A stretch of 64,000 nucleotides of DNA from an uncultured Aquimarina sp. (GCA_947492105.1 CANLMN010000019.1:32624-96623), one strand, 5' to 3'; positions 8,760-18,429 are shown, numbered from the stretch's first letter. A program made the numbers and translations. The notes: generated by a model from the sequence alone, not told the origin.

Positions 8760-9148
8760 GTGAGCATAGCGCGCTGGTTGTCTCTATTTGATATTTGCAA
8801 TAGCGGTCTCAATAGCACTTTTTTCCTTTTTTATTTTGAGATAAAGAGAATTCGTTGTCTAGACGGATGCTTTGGTTTTCTCTATTTTATGTAGAAAAAA
8901 GATGAAGGTGTTTTTTCGTAATTTCAAGTTACAAATAGTATGATAAAAGTGTATTCGTATTGTTTTTAATTGTTCTTTTTTTATTAGAAAGTTAAATCAT
9001 AATCATGGACGATGCTTGTACGCTATAGTGTAAACTAGCCAAAAGTAGTTCAGATTATATCAGTATATCATTAAATTTTATTTGATGCTAATCTTTTTTG
9101 ATTTTGACAGGATCGACCGGATGGGAGTGATCAGTTTGTAATAATGTT
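8760..9148. other. Intergenic region; contains a decayed copy of the CTATGCTTGA-core element
   Basis: No open frame or RNA gene was recognised. At about 9000-9060 the sequence (gatgcttgtacgctatag, then aaactagccaaaagtagttc) resembles the element at 59990-60141 read on the plus strand, with many differences, so it may be a degenerate copy. Together with the palindromic element that follows at 9149-9312, it separates the pseudouridine synthase gene from the convergent mannosyltransferase gene. Confidence 0.4.
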
Positions 9149-9312
9149 AATACCATTTATAATTTTAATTTACGGGGATAAAATTTTCTTTTTTCGCCTC
9201 AGCTTCAGCATAAAAATAAACTATAACTACGGCTATGCTTGATGTTTCTACTGAAGCTGAAAAAAAAACCTTAATTTTTGTTTCCGGTAAATTCAAACAA
9301 CAAATGATATAA
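9149..9312 (+). repeat. Dispersed palindromic element, type 1, copy A
   Basis: About 164 bp that also occurs in inverted orientation at 59803-59969. It starts with ATACCATTTAT and ends with a similar sequence on the opposite strand, so it has imperfect terminal inverted repeats. Inside are nested perfect stems: CAGCTTCAG pairs with CTGAAGCTG, and AGCATA pairs with TATGCT. The centre contains ctatgcttga, shared with the type 2 elements. It encodes nothing. It is best described as a non-autonomous MITE-like or REP-like palindromic repeat. Confidence 0.75.
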
Positions 9313-9370
9313 GTAGTTTTTTGAACTTTATAACGATGCAACGGGACAAGAAAGAGATTAAAAGATGTGT

Positions 9371-10804
9371 CTAATTTATAAGAATATGTTTCGTGTCCGC
9401 ATTCTTTTTTTGAAAGCACTCATAAATGAAACAAGAAATTACCAGGAGGTATTCTAGGCCAACCATCCATAAATTTTCTTTGAATCCTATATGCTCGTAG
9501 GCAGTATAGCTAAGGATAATCACAAGTGACCATAATAGAACAAATTTGTATCGCGTAAAAACGGATAGGATTAATGGGACTGCGAGATACCAAGGATGGA
9601 CAGTGGTTGACAAAAAATAATAACAGGAGATACCTAGGAGCATGGTAGATATCAACCGAGGAAGTGTTTGGCTTTTTCTGAAGAATGTAAGCCCTAATAA
9701 AATACCTATGGTAATTATGGGTAGAATTTTTCCAACAGTTCCAATAACATTCCATCCTACGGTTTGATAACCAATCCATCTAATTATATAATAGATACTG
9801 GCATTGAACTCAAAATTCTGAAACCAAAGCCCGATAGTTTTGCTGAAATTATGAAGGAATTCGGAAGTGATAAATGGACTAAAGAGTAGTAAGGTTACAA
9901 CACAAACACTCATGTAAAACCCTATCAGTTTTATCCAACGGATAAGAAGAGTGGTTTTTTCTTCTTTGATAAAATATTGGTAGAATAATGGTAGAAATAG
10001 TAATGGTATCAGTTTTACAGAAACACCAAAGGCAAGGCAAATTGCAGCTCGATACCAAAGTTTTTTTTGTAAAAAATAAAGAGACCAAACGATAAAGAAT
10101 ACCATTAAGCCTTCAAAATGTAGGTTTCCAGTGAGTTCTATGATGATAAAAGGATTGAGGAGGTACCAAAAAATACGACTTTCGGGTAATCCCAGTGCTT
10201 TTAGTAATTTTTTCCCATATACAAAAATACCTACGTCTGCTAGGATAAGTAGAGTACGCATGATAATCACCGAACCCAAAATGTTTTTTCCTGCAAATAA
10301 TGCGGCAATGGCATAGCAAAATTGACTAATGGGTGGGTAATTGGTGTAATGACTGCCATTGAGAGCTCCCATGCCCTGATATAATTCCTGCGCTTCTGCA
10401 ATAGGGGCTGTGTTGTTTGCGATCAAAGATTCGGGTAAGTAGAGATACGGATTATACCCAGCGATCAACATCCGACCATCCCATATAAAACGATAGAAAT
10501 CTTGAGATAGATTGGGTAGAATGGGTAAGAACAACAGTCTAAAGCTTAGGGTAATGAGTCCCAGTAACAAAGTGTTGTGCGGTCTTTTTTCTACTAATTG
10601 ATAGGCAAAAATAAATAGACCTGACCAAAGTATAAGTAGTTTCGGGATGTCTGTGCGTTCCAGGTTATAAGCAAATAAGCCATAAAAAAGAATACTCATC
10701 ATGGTAAAAATGATGGTGTACTTATTGATATTCCACTTGTTGGGGGATGCTGACACGAATGAAGTTCTTAGATTAAATGAGTTCAAAAATACCAAAAAAG
10801 ACAC
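9371..10804 (-). CDS. GT87/MptB-like polyprenol-phosphate-mannose-dependent mannosyltransferase
   Basis: A membrane protein of up to 477 residues with about 11-13 predicted helices. It resembles the DUF2029/GT87 and MptB-type GT-C glycosyltransferases: an Asp-containing first periplasmic loop QDFYRFIWDGRMLIAGYNPY, then LNPFIIIELTGNLHFEGLM and HPWYLAVPLILSVF late in the chain. Such enzymes add mannose from a lipid-linked donor to an envelope glycan; donor and acceptor here are not known. The longest frame begins with GTG at 10804. A second GTG at 10756 or the ATG at 10702 may be the true start, since the first residues are unlike a membrane segment. It is a single gene converging on the pseudouridine synthase. 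Confidence 0.75.
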   Translation of the reverse strand: MSFLVFLNSFNLRTSFVSASPNKWNINKYTIIFTMMSILFYGLFAYNLERTDIPKLLILWSGLFIFAYQLVEKRPHNTLLLGLITLSFRLLFLPILPNLSQDFYRFIWDGRMLIAGYNPYLYLPESLIANNTAPIAEAQELYQGMGALNGSHYTNYPPISQFCYAIAALFAGKNILGSVIIMRTLLILADVGIFVYGKKLLKALGLPESRIFWYLLNPFIIIELTGNLHFEGLMVFFIVWSLYFLQKKLWYRAAICLAFGVSVKLIPLLFLPLFYQYFIKEEKTTLLIRWIKLIGFYMSVCVVTLLLFSPFITSEFLHNFSKTIGLWFQNFEFNASIYYIIRWIGYQTVGWNVIGTVGKILPIITIGILLGLTFFRKSQTLPRLISTMLLGISCYYFLSTTVHPWYLAVPLILSVFTRYKFVLLWSLVIILSYTAYEHIGFKENLWMVGLEYLLVISCFIYECFQKKNADTKHILIN

Positions 10805-11000
10805 ACTTTGTGGGTATGGTAGTGGTTTTTACTTAGAAGAGGTAATTGAGTTTTCTACTTGTGATAGAATTGCCGAAATTTGCTCGTATAGAGATATTTT
10901 TTCATCGCTAGCATCGTTAGGGTGGTAGTAAGTGTTCTCTTGGGTCAAATTTCATTGTATTTTTAGGTAAAAAACGAAAAGTCAAGATAAGTTCATTATG

Positions 11001-11008
11001 TATCTTTG
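11001..11008 (+). promoter_or_regulatory. Bacteroidota -7 promoter element (TATCTTTG) for tsaB
   Basis: TATCTTTG matches TAnnTTTG exactly and ends 21 bp before the tsaB ATG. The -33 TTG is not obvious at the expected spacing. Confidence 0.5.
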
Positions 11009-11029
11009 CGGTATCCAAAAAAATAAGAA

Positions 11030-11686
11030 ATGCCTTATATTCTCTGTATAGAAACTGCCACGACTAATTGTTCTGTTGCGTTGTCCAAAGACGGAAAATT
11101 GATCCAAAGTAAAGAAGATTATAATACCAGCTATTCTCATGCGGAGCTGCTGCATGTATTTATAGAAGAAGTATTACAGCAAGCAGGAGTTGCGCTAAAA
11201 GAGTTGGATGCAATAGCAGTAAGCAAAGGTCCTGGTTCGTATACGGGGTTGCGGATAGGAGTGTCGGCTGCCAAAGGATTGTGCTATGCTTTAGGTATTC
11301 CGCTCATAGCGATACCAACACTCACAGCATTGGCGCATCAAGTTCAAGAAAATGGTTTGATCATACCGATGCTCGATGCAAGGCGTATGGAAGTGTATTC
11401 TGCGATTTTTGATCAGCAACACCAACAACAACGAGCGACACAAGCACAGATTTTAGAGGAAAATTCATTTGCAGAAGAATTAGCAGCTACAAAAGTCTAC
11501 TTTATTGGGAATGGTGTCGCAAAATTTGAAGAAATTTGTCAACATCCCAATGCAGTTTTTATAGCAGATAAACTACCTTCTGCAAAGGAAACAAGCGTTC
11601 TGGCAGCAGAAAAATATAAGCAAAAAGAATTTGAAGATGTAGCGTATTTTGAGCCGTATTACCTCAAAGATTTTAAAATAGGTTAA
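11030..11686 (+). CDS. tsaB: tRNA threonylcarbamoyladenosine biosynthesis protein TsaB
   Basis: A 218-residue protein of the ASKHA fold that supports TsaD in making N6-threonylcarbamoyladenosine at tRNA position 37. Family signatures are the N-terminal ILCIETATTNCSVALSKDG, then SHAELLHVFIEEVL, and GPGSYTGLRIGVSAAKGLCYA near residue 65. It lacks the TsaD metal-binding HxxxH, as expected for TsaB. It has its own promoter element (11001-11008). Its 3' side is followed by a dispersed repeat rather than another gene, and the next gene is convergent. Confidence 0.93.
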   Translation: MPYILCIETATTNCSVALSKDGKLIQSKEDYNTSYSHAELLHVFIEEVLQQAGVALKELDAIAVSKGPGSYTGLRIGVSAAKGLCYALGIPLIAIPTLTALAHQVQENGLIIPMLDARRMEVYSAIFDQQHQQQRATQAQILEENSFAEELAATKVYFIGNGVAKFEEICQHPNAVFIADKLPSAKETSVLAAEKYKQKEFEDVAYFEPYYLKDFKIG

Positions 11687-11733
11687 AATATAGTGTTGTT
11701 TGCAGATCTCTGAAAAAGTGTTCGTAGAATAGC

Positions 11734-11900
11734 TTATACCAGTTAAAATGTAATTTTAGGCTAAGATAATTGAACTATTTTTTGCTAATTTGAGCTATAT
11801 AATTCAAGCATAGCCTTAGCTATGGAATATATGGACAAGGTATTTAAAGGGAAAAAAACAAGTCGATATGCGGACATTATATAGCTAATTTGGTGTTAGA
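11734..11900 (-). repeat. Dispersed palindromic element, type 2, copy A
   Basis: The intergenic DNA between tsaB and the convergent DUF255 gene is largely this repeat. From 11734 to about 11825 it matches the reverse complement of 60141-60050 closely: it shares ataccagttaaaatgtaat, ataattgaactattttt and attcaagcatag. Weaker similarity continues to about 11900. On the minus strand it contains the core ctatgcttga shared with type 1 elements. No coding potential. Confidence 0.7.
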
Positions 11901-11928
11901 TGCTAATTGTACTATGAATGACATTTTG

Positions 11929-14046
11929 TTATTTCATTAATTCCAATGCTTCATTCACTGTTTTGACAGGGTATTTACAAGCGTTATTTACACAGATATA
12001 AATCAGGGTCTCATCTTGGCTATAGCGCCCTTTGAGTAATGGTGTTTCTGATTTTGAAGTTCCTCCAGCGATGAGCTTGTTGGGGTAATATACCGTGTTG
12101 AGCTTTTGAATCTTTTCTTTCGCTTGAGAACCAACTACAACTACTTCATAAAAATCATCAGTAAAATTAAGCATTAAATCTAACCAATTAGAATAGCCTG
12201 GTCCGTATTCGGTAATTTGTGGTTGGATATTATGTAGCATTTGTCTAGAAGTTTTGAGATATTCCGTGTCACTGAAATAATGAGATAACAAATACAGGTT
12301 TTTTGCCATAATAGAATTAGATGCCGGGATGACATTGTCGTTGTATTCTATTTTGCGAGTTACCAAGGCAGTATCTTTGTCTGAAGTGAAATAGAAAAGG
12401 CTTTTGGATGCATCAAAGAAATGCACGATCGTGTAATCAGTAAGTTGTTTTGCAGTGTCCAGCCATTGTTGGTCTAATGTGTTTTCGTACAACTTAATAT
12501 AGGCTTGGATAACAGCGGCATAATCTTCGAGATAACCGTTTATAGTGCTTTTGCCTTCTTTATAGCTATGGAGCAGAGCACCGCTTTGTTGCAACTGGTG
12601 TTTTTTGATAAAATTAGCGTTAGATAATGCTGCGGTTAAGAACTCTTCTTCTCCAAAAACACGATAAGCGTCTACATAACTTTTGAGCATGAGAGCATTC
12701 CAAGAAGTTAGTGTTTTGTCATCCAAACGAGGGCGTATACGTTTTTCGCGATAAGGAAGTAGGGTTTTTTTCCAAGAAGCTATTTTTTTGATCAAATCGT
12801 CTTTCGAAATTTTATTCGTAGTGACGAAATCAGCGTTAGCATCTTTTCGTATCAGGACGTAATGATTGTTTTCCCAAGATCCGTAAGCGTTGATGTTATA
12901 ATAAGATTTGAATAATTCGTAATCATTGCCTAATAATGTTTTTAGTTCATCGGTAGTCCAGACATAATATGTCCCTTCTTCTAGTTCTCCTTCTGGAGTA
13001 AGGCTATCAGCATCTAATGAGGAGTAAAAAGCTCCTTCTTTGCTTGTGAGTTCGCGTTGTACAAATTCTAAGGTCTCATAAACGACCTGTTTGTACCATT
13101 CATTTTTGGTCAATAAGTACGCATCCGAGTAGAGACTTACTAATTGCGCATTGTCATAGAGCATTTTTTCAAAATGCGGAATGTGCCACTTGGCATCTGT
13201 CGAATATCGCGAAAACCCACCACCAATATGATCATAAACACCGCCATAAGAAATTTTGGTAAGTGTAGTATTGACAAATTCTAGCAGTTTTTTATCATTA
13301 GTTTGGTGTGCATAACGCAGTAGAAATTGATAGTTGTTGGGCATCATGAATTTTGGAACTCGTTCTGTACCCCCTTTTTTGCGATCAAAACTTTTGCTCC
13401 ATTGCGCAACTGTTTTTTGAATGGTATCCTTGTCAAATCGAAGTTCATTGGTATTGATTTCGATGAGATCTGAATTTTGGATACCTTCTTCGAGTTTGTC
13501 GGCATAGTCGATTAGCTTTTGCGGGTCTTTTTCATAGATTCCTTGTAGCTGTTTGAGGGCATTTATCCATGCTCCTTTGGGGAAATATGTGCCTCCCCAA
13601 ACAGGTCTTCCGTCGGGTAATGCGATAACATTCATTGGCCAGCCCCCACGACCAGTCATAAGTTGTACTGCACTCATGTATACTTGATCTATATCAGGTC
13701 GTTCTTCACGATCTACTTTGATATTAATATAGTTTTGATTCATCACTGCGGCTACAGTGCTGTCTTCAAAACTTTCGTGCTCCATAACATGACACCAATG
13801 ACAGGCAGCGTATCCAACACTGATGAGAACAAGTTTTCCTTCTTTTTTTGCTTGAGATAAGGCAGTGTCACTCCAGGGTTTCCAGTTTACTGGGTTGTGC
13901 GCGTGTTGCAATAAGTATGGGCTAGTTTCATTGATGAGCTCATTGGTATAGGCGTGTTCTTCCATAGTTTTTTGATGTTGATTGGTATTGGTACAGTAGG
14001 AAAAAGAAGTGACGAGGAGGAGTAATGAGATGACGCGAAATAGCAT
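11929..14046 (-). CDS. DUF255 thioredoxin-fold lipoprotein (YyaL/SPATA20-like)
   Basis: A 705-residue protein with a lipoprotein signal peptide (VTSFSYC, predicted lipidation near residue 18). An N-terminal thioredoxin-like DUF255 domain follows: [20 protein letters not shown], then [16 protein letters not shown] with the CxxC active site. A long alpha/alpha-barrel-like region resembling N-acylglucosamine 2-epimerases follows ([36 protein letters not shown]). Homologues run from bacteria to human SPATA20; the reaction is not established. The signal peptide places this copy in the envelope, whereas many relatives are cytoplasmic. It is transcribed alone, 86 bp after the dodecin gene. Confidence 0.88.
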   Translation of the reverse strand: MLFRVISLLLLVTSFSYCTNTNQHQKTMEEHAYTNELINETSPYLLQHAHNPVNWKPWSDTALSQAKKEGKLVLISVGYAACHWCHVMEHESFEDSTVAAVMNQNYINIKVDREERPDIDQVYMSAVQLMTGRGGWPMNVIALPDGRPVWGGTYFPKGAWINALKQLQGIYEKDPQKLIDYADKLEEGIQNSDLIEINTNELRFDKDTIQKTVAQWSKSFDRKKGGTERVPKFMMPNNYQFLLRYAHQTNDKKLLEFVNTTLTKISYGGVYDHIGGGFSRYSTDAKWHIPHFEKMLYDNAQLVSLYSDAYLLTKNEWYKQVVYETLEFVQRELTSKEGAFYSSLDADSLTPEGELEEGTYYVWTTDELKTLLGNDYELFKSYYNINAYGSWENNHYVLIRKDANADFVTTNKISKDDLIKKIASWKKTLLPYREKRIRPRLDDKTLTSWNALMLKSYVDAYRVFGEEEFLTAALSNANFIKKHQLQQSGALLHSYKEGKSTINGYLEDYAAVIQAYIKLYENTLDQQWLDTAKQLTDYTIVHFFDASKSLFYFTSDKDTALVTRKIEYNDNVIPASNSIMAKNLYLLSHYFSDTEYLKTSRQMLHNIQPQITEYGPGYSNWLDLMLNFTDDFYEVVVVGSQAKEKIQKLNTVYYPNKLIAGGTSKSETPLLKGRYSQDETLIYICVNNACKYPVKTVNEALELMK

Positions 14047-14078
14047 AATGCTTGTTTTTTTGAAGTGTAAAAATACAG

Positions 14079-14108
14079 AAAGCGCACCAATTGTCGTTGG
14101 TGCGCTTT
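14079..14108 (-). terminator. Hairpin terminator downstream of dodecin
   Basis: An inverted repeat AAAGCGCACCA / TGGTGCGCTTT with an 8-base loop lies 25 bp after the dodecin stop codon. It is followed on the minus strand by a moderately T-rich stretch. Confidence 0.6.
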
Positions 14109-14132
14109 GTAATATTTGATAAGGTTACGTGA

Positions 14133-14333
14133 TTAGTTTACTTCAAATGTAATTTTAAGGTTGACTCGAAATTCTGTTACTTCTTGATCTTTTACAACTG
14201 CCTGTTGTTCTTGAATGTATACAGAACGTATGTTTTTTACTGATTTAGCGGCATGCTTAACTGCTTTTTTTGTTGCATCTTCCCAGCTTTTTTCAGAATT
14301 AGATAATACTTCAATAACTTTTAATACTGCCAT
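14133..14333 (-). CDS. Dodecin family flavin-binding protein
   Basis: A 66-residue protein with the dodecin fold signature: MAVLKVIEVLSNSEKSWEDA, then ATKKAVKHAAKSVKNIRSVY with the alpha helix, and the C-terminal strand TEFRVNLKITFEV. Dodecins assemble into hollow dodecamers that store or buffer flavins such as riboflavin, FMN or their breakdown products. The length is typical of the family. It lies 87 bp from the start of the histidine kinase operon end and has its own hairpin downstream. Confidence 0.9.
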   Translation of the reverse strand: MAVLKVIEVLSNSEKSWEDATKKAVKHAAKSVKNIRSVYIQEQQAVVKDQEVTEFRVNLKITFEVN

Positions 14334-14420
14334 TTTACTATTTTTTTAATTAAAAAATTGCGTTAATCATTCTAAGATACGTGAATCTTTGAATTTATTG
14401 AAATATTTGTTGCAATAATC

Positions 14421-15482
14421 TTAAGAATTGTCATCGGGGAGTTTTACTTTTTCTAGGGTAAAGGAAAATTCACTTCCAATTCCGTAATCACTTTCTACAT
14501 AGATACGTTCGTTATGTTTTTCGATAATATGCTTTACAATGGCAAGTCCCAATCCAGAGCCACCTTCTTTGCGAGAGCCACTTTTGTCTACTCGATAAAA
14601 GCGCTCAAAGAGCCTTGGAATATGCTCAGACACAATTCCACCACCATTATCTGTGACTCGTATAATGACTTTGTTCTTAATGAGGTTCTCGATGCTCACC
14701 TCTGTGGTACCATCTTCTTTTCCGTATTTAATAGAATTTACGATCAGATTGGTTAATACTTGTTGGATGCGTTCTTTGTCGGCATGTACCATTATAGGTT
14801 GTTGATAGTGCATGTCAAAAAGTAAAGCAATATTTTTTTTGACAGCTTTCATTTCCAGAAGTTCAAAAACGCTTTGTGTTAGTTCTACGATATCAAAAGT
14901 TTCTAGGGTTAGGTGGAGATTTCCAGCTTCTAGTTTGGTGATCATATCCAGATCCTTGACAATATAAATCAAACGCTCTACACCTTTGTTTGCTCTGTTG
15001 AGGTATTTTTCTAAAATAGCGGGATTGTTCATAGCCCCATCGATCAAAGTAAGGAGGTACCCTTGAACGGTGAATAAAGGGGTCTTTAATTCATGAGAAA
15101 TATTGCCCAAGAATTCTCTCCGATAAGCTTCACGCCCTTTTAGATTCTCAATTTCGGTTTTTCGTTCTTTGGATGTTTTTTCTACCTCTTTGATGAGGGT
15201 CTCCATATCCGTGGTCACTGGAGTGTTTCCAAGTGTGTCCACTTCGAGTAATTCAAACTCATCATAGATTTTTTTTACTCGGCGGTAAATGAAACGCTCT
15301 ACCCGATATTGGATAACCGAGAAAGAGATGATGAATGTGAGTATAGAAAAACCAAAGAGTAGCACAAAGTTAATGGTGGTCAAAAACAGCATTAATAAGG
15401 TTAGTACAACTGTTATCGCTGCGGTGATGTATAAAGATGAAAGTATAGCAAAACGATATGATTTCTTAAAATTTTCAGGCAT
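14421..15482 (-). CDS. PhoR-like membrane sensor histidine kinase
   Basis: A 353-residue kinase. Two hydrophobic helices lie at about residues 12-55 with almost no periplasmic loop. A linker helix is followed by a HisKA domain with the phospho-acceptor in FLGNISHELKTPLFTVQGY (His near residue 130). The HATPase_c domain has the N box (LTNLIVNSIKYGKED), G1 (VTDNGGGI), F (LFERFYRVDKS) and G2 (GSGLGLAIVKHIIEKH). The sequence is of the PhoR/ResE class. No response regulator gene is adjacent. It is 136 bp downstream of the phosphate transporter gene on the same strand, which supports a role in phosphate sensing, but this is inference. The sparse sensor region suggests it senses through a partner protein or the membrane. 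Confidence 0.88.
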   Translation of the reverse strand: MPENFKKSYRFAILSSLYITAAITVVLTLLMLFLTTINFVLLFGFSILTFIISFSVIQYRVERFIYRRVKKIYDEFELLEVDTLGNTPVTTDMETLIKEVEKTSKERKTEIENLKGREAYRREFLGNISHELKTPLFTVQGYLLTLIDGAMNNPAILEKYLNRANKGVERLIYIVKDLDMITKLEAGNLHLTLETFDIVELTQSVFELLEMKAVKKNIALLFDMHYQQPIMVHADKERIQQVLTNLIVNSIKYGKEDGTTEVSIENLIKNKVIIRVTDNGGGIVSEHIPRLFERFYRVDKSGSRKEGGSGLGLAIVKHIIEKHNERIYVESDYGIGSEFSFTLEKVKLPDDNS

Positions 15483-15618
15483 AGATGATACGTACGTTTA
15501 TTCTTTTGTCAATTTTGTAAAAACTAGTAATACAAAACAAATACGTTCGTATTATTATTTAGTTCTACTATATGTGATCACCTCCAATTTTAAATACGCG
15601 CTAGATAAAAAAAACGAG

Positions 15619-18012
15619 CTAGTTGTTGTGATTTCTATAGGTTTCTAATAAGTTCATAGTCGCCGTGATCAAATCTTTGGTTTCTAATAGTAGTCCAAAA
15701 TATAACGTAGTATTTTTAGGGCTGTTTTCTTCTGTTCTAGTTCTGTTTACTTGCTTTTCAATCTTGTCATTGACATTATTAAATAAGGTTTCTTTTCCTG
15801 CTAAGATAATATCTATTTTATCCAATTCTAAATCACTAAAGGCAGATTTGATTTGTTGAAACAAATTACTAAGGTGTACTTCTATTTCTTTAAGATCTTT
15901 GATTTGATTAAATCGTAATTTTTTGTGATTATTGCTCACATGTTTATGACTGGCCTTGGTAATATATTCAAGTGACTGTGATATATCCTGAAGGTATCCT
16001 ACAATATTTATATAAAAATTACTAGCTCCCAAACTTGATTCGTCTAGGTTTTTGATAAAGTAAAAAATATTATCACGTAGTGCTTCTACCTCATTATTGA
16101 GTTTGTCAATACCTTTTCTATTCTTTTTTAGTTCTGCTAGATCATAGGTAGCAAGACTATTCATGGTGTTGGAATAGATTTTGTCACCTCGTTTGATAAA
16201 GGATTTGATATTATCTGCACTTTCTTCTATGACTCCTTGTATGGAGCTACTTTCGGATTTGAGCAGTTGATCATCCTGTTTTTCAGCTTTAGCCTTTTTG
16301 CTATAGTTTACAGAGCTTCGGATTAATAATAATACCGCAACTAATAACAATACAGCGATCATAGGTGGGCCTCCTAGGTGTATCAAAAACGCAACAAATG
16401 CAGCTGCAATAAAGGCACTGAATGCAGTAAAAAACCAACCGCCAATAACATTAAGAACGCCAGCAACACGATAGACAGCGCTTTCACTACCCCAAGCGCG
16501 ATCTGCCAAAGAACTCCCCATAGCAACCATAAAAGTAACATATGTGGTGGATAAAGGTAGCTTCATAGATGTAGCGATAGAAATAAGGATACCAGCAACC
16601 ATAAGATTTACTGCGGCACGAACCATATCAAATGCAGGTTGGTCTTCTGCTTTAACAACAGAAGTTCTATCGACTGTTTCTTGAGAAAATTGTTTGTTGG
16701 CAAAATTTTTGAATGAAGTTGGGGTAATAGCATTAATCATTTCACTGGAAACAACAACACCACGCACGATACTTCGTGATAAGAAATTTGGATTAAACCG
16801 TTCCTCACCATCCCCTTGTCTTGATAAATCAATTGAGGTTTTGACTACATTCTTTGCTTTTGTCGAAAACCATAGTGTCAATACCATAATGACTCCAGCC
16901 AATAGTAGGAGTAGGGTTGGGGTTTCTGCTTCTTTACCTAATATGGCCATAGAGAATTCATTGGCAGGGATACCCGATAGCGACCATTCTTGATACGATT
17001 TCCAAGCGGCTATAGGTACACCTATGAAGTTAACCAAATCATTTCCTGCAAAGGCAAGGGCTAGTGCAAAGGTGCCAACAACGATAATAACTCTATAGAT
17101 GTTAATCTTCAGGAGTAAAGTAGCGATAAAAGAGATTAGAGATAATAGGGTAAAACTAGCAAAAACTATAGGAATAGTTTTGGTTTCTAAAAGACCACGT
17201 AATGTTAATCCAATAGTTCCATTGTTAGAGTCAATTAAGAAAAGACCTTTTTTAGCTTTAGCAAGAGTAGCAATGTTTTCAAAAGAGGTGTTGAAATATG
17301 CATTAGCCCAGTCTAATAATCCAGCTGAACCACCGTTGTAAATGACATCCACAACAGACTTAGCATAATTAGTACCCTTTAATCCTTTCATGAAAATGAA
17401 ATACAAGATGGCCGTAAGTGCAACCCCTCCAAATAAGGCACTAACCCATTTGGCTTTTTTTTGAAAACCAAAGGTGAGTAATAGTCGGCTAATATATTGT
17501 ACGATGGCCCCTATACTGAAAGCAACGATCACGGATAACAGAATCCCGAGAATAATTTCTGTAGCCTTTTTTGTGTTGATATAATTTCCTATGTCCGCGA
17601 TAGAAATAGAAGAATCAGCCGATATTTTGAGCAAAGCAATACAGACCGCAGCCCCCAGTAGCTCAAAGACTATAGAAACTGTCGTAGAGGTAGGCATGCC
17701 TAAGGTGTTGAAAAAGTCTAAGAGGAGTATGTCGGTGATCATGACTGCCATGAATATGATCATGATCTCGTCAAAATAAAACTCACTAGGTACAAAAATT
17801 CCTTTTCGGGCAACCTCCATAAGGCCACTAGAAAAGATAGCTCCTGCGGCAATTCCCAAACTGGCAACGAGCATTATAGTGCGGAATGAAATAGCCTTAG
17901 AGCCTATGGCAGAATTTAGAAAATTTACAGCATCATTACTTACGCCAACAATAAGATCTGCAACGGCTAATAGCGCCAGAGCGATAATCATTAATAGGTA
18001 AATGTCGTTCAT
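15619..18012 (-). CDS. Inorganic phosphate transporter (PiT family) with PhoU-like C-terminal domain
   Basis: About 797 residues, longer than a plain PiT protein. The membrane part (about residues 1-570) has the two inverted PiT repeats: GVSNDAVNFLNSAIGSKAI near the N-terminus, AGNDLVNFIGVPIAAW in the middle, and MPTSTTVSIV and LPLSTTYVTFMVAMGSSLAD. PiT proteins import phosphate by Na+ or H+ symport. The last 200 residues are soluble and helical and resemble PhoU/DUF47 domains, which may gate or report transport. I chose the ATG at 18012 (MNDIYLLM) over the upstream one at 18042, because the extra ten residues are not family-like. A Pho-box-like direct repeat lies upstream and a PhoR-like kinase gene downstream. 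Confidence 0.9.
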   Translation of the reverse strand: MNDIYLLMIIALALLAVADLIVGVSNDAVNFLNSAIGSKAISFRTIMLVASLGIAAGAIFSSGLMEVARKGIFVPSEFYFDEIMIIFMAVMITDILLLDFFNTLGMPTSTTVSIVFELLGAAVCIALLKISADSSISIADIGNYINTKKATEIILGILLSVIVAFSIGAIVQYISRLLLTFGFQKKAKWVSALFGGVALTAILYFIFMKGLKGTNYAKSVVDVIYNGGSAGLLDWANAYFNTSFENIATLAKAKKGLFLIDSNNGTIGLTLRGLLETKTIPIVFASFTLLSLISFIATLLLKINIYRVIIVVGTFALALAFAGNDLVNFIGVPIAAWKSYQEWSLSGIPANEFSMAILGKEAETPTLLLLLAGVIMVLTLWFSTKAKNVVKTSIDLSRQGDGEERFNPNFLSRSIVRGVVVSSEMINAITPTSFKNFANKQFSQETVDRTSVVKAEDQPAFDMVRAAVNLMVAGILISIATSMKLPLSTTYVTFMVAMGSSLADRAWGSESAVYRVAGVLNVIGGWFFTAFSAFIAAAFVAFLIHLGGPPMIAVLLLVAVLLLIRSSVNYSKKAKAEKQDDQLLKSESSSIQGVIEESADNIKSFIKRGDKIYSNTMNSLATYDLAELKKNRKGIDKLNNEVEALRDNIFYFIKNLDESSLGASNFYINIVGYLQDISQSLEYITKASHKHVSNNHKKLRFNQIKDLKEIEVHLSNLFQQIKSAFSDLELDKIDIILAGKETLFNNVNDKIEKQVNRTRTEENSPKNTTLYFGLLLETKDLITATMNLLETYRNHNN

Positions 18013-18067
18013 AGTGTGTATTCTAAATTTATTACCCCACAAAAATGTTACTAAAATCCAAAAGGAA

Positions 18068-18084
18068 TGTTATTCCAATGTTAC
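18068..18084 (-). promoter_or_regulatory. Pho-box-like direct repeat upstream of the phosphate transporter
   Basis: Two TGTTA(T/C) hexamers, at 18068-18073 and 18079-18084, are spaced exactly 11 bp apart; on the gene's strand they read as tandem (G/A)TAACA. This spacing is that of PhoB/PhoP-type response-regulator sites. They lie about 56-72 bp before the transporter ATG. The binding consensus in Bacteroidota is not known to me, so the assignment is tentative. Confidence 0.35.
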
Positions 18085-18356
18085 CTTTTAATTAAAATGA
18101 ACTAGGGCTAAACAGTTTTTTGAATGCCATTTATTTTCGTTTTATAGATGAAGATTAAAGGTAGTGATAATTGGCTGTTTGTTAAGTTATTGCTTGTAAG
18201 TTTTTTAGGTCGTAATATGTGTTTTTGAATAGGCATCGTTTTTAAATAGTTGTCCATTTTTGACTTATGTTATCTTTTTTGTTATTTGTTAACGTTGTTA
18301 TGTATCTGATTATTAAATTATTAAAACTTCAATGTAAAATTAATGTTACCAAATTG
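18085..18356. other. Divergent intergenic region between the phosphate transporter and the MORN-type gene
   Basis: Very AT-rich non-coding DNA. Besides the Pho-box-like pair to its left, it has further TGTTAN hexamers at 18268, 18280, 18287 and 18296 without regular spacing. No gene is seen. Confidence 0.5.
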
Positions 18357-18387
18357 TTGTTTGATAGTAAAATATAGCATATCTTTG
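18357..18387 (+). promoter_or_regulatory. Bacteroidota promoter for the MORN-type gene
   Basis: TTG at 18357-18359 is followed after 20 bp by TATCTTTG at 18380-18387. This matches the flavobacterial TTG / TAnnTTTG promoter in both elements and spacing. It lies 42 bp before the ATG at 18430. Confidence 0.6.
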
Positions 18388-18429
18388 TTATGTAATTATT
18401 AAACGTCTCAAATAAAAATATATATAGAT

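Noticed and set aside
10701-10928. 75-residue plus-strand frame opposite the mannosyltransferase start
   Set aside because: No recognisable domain, partly antisense to the membrane protein, and ends in intergenic DNA.
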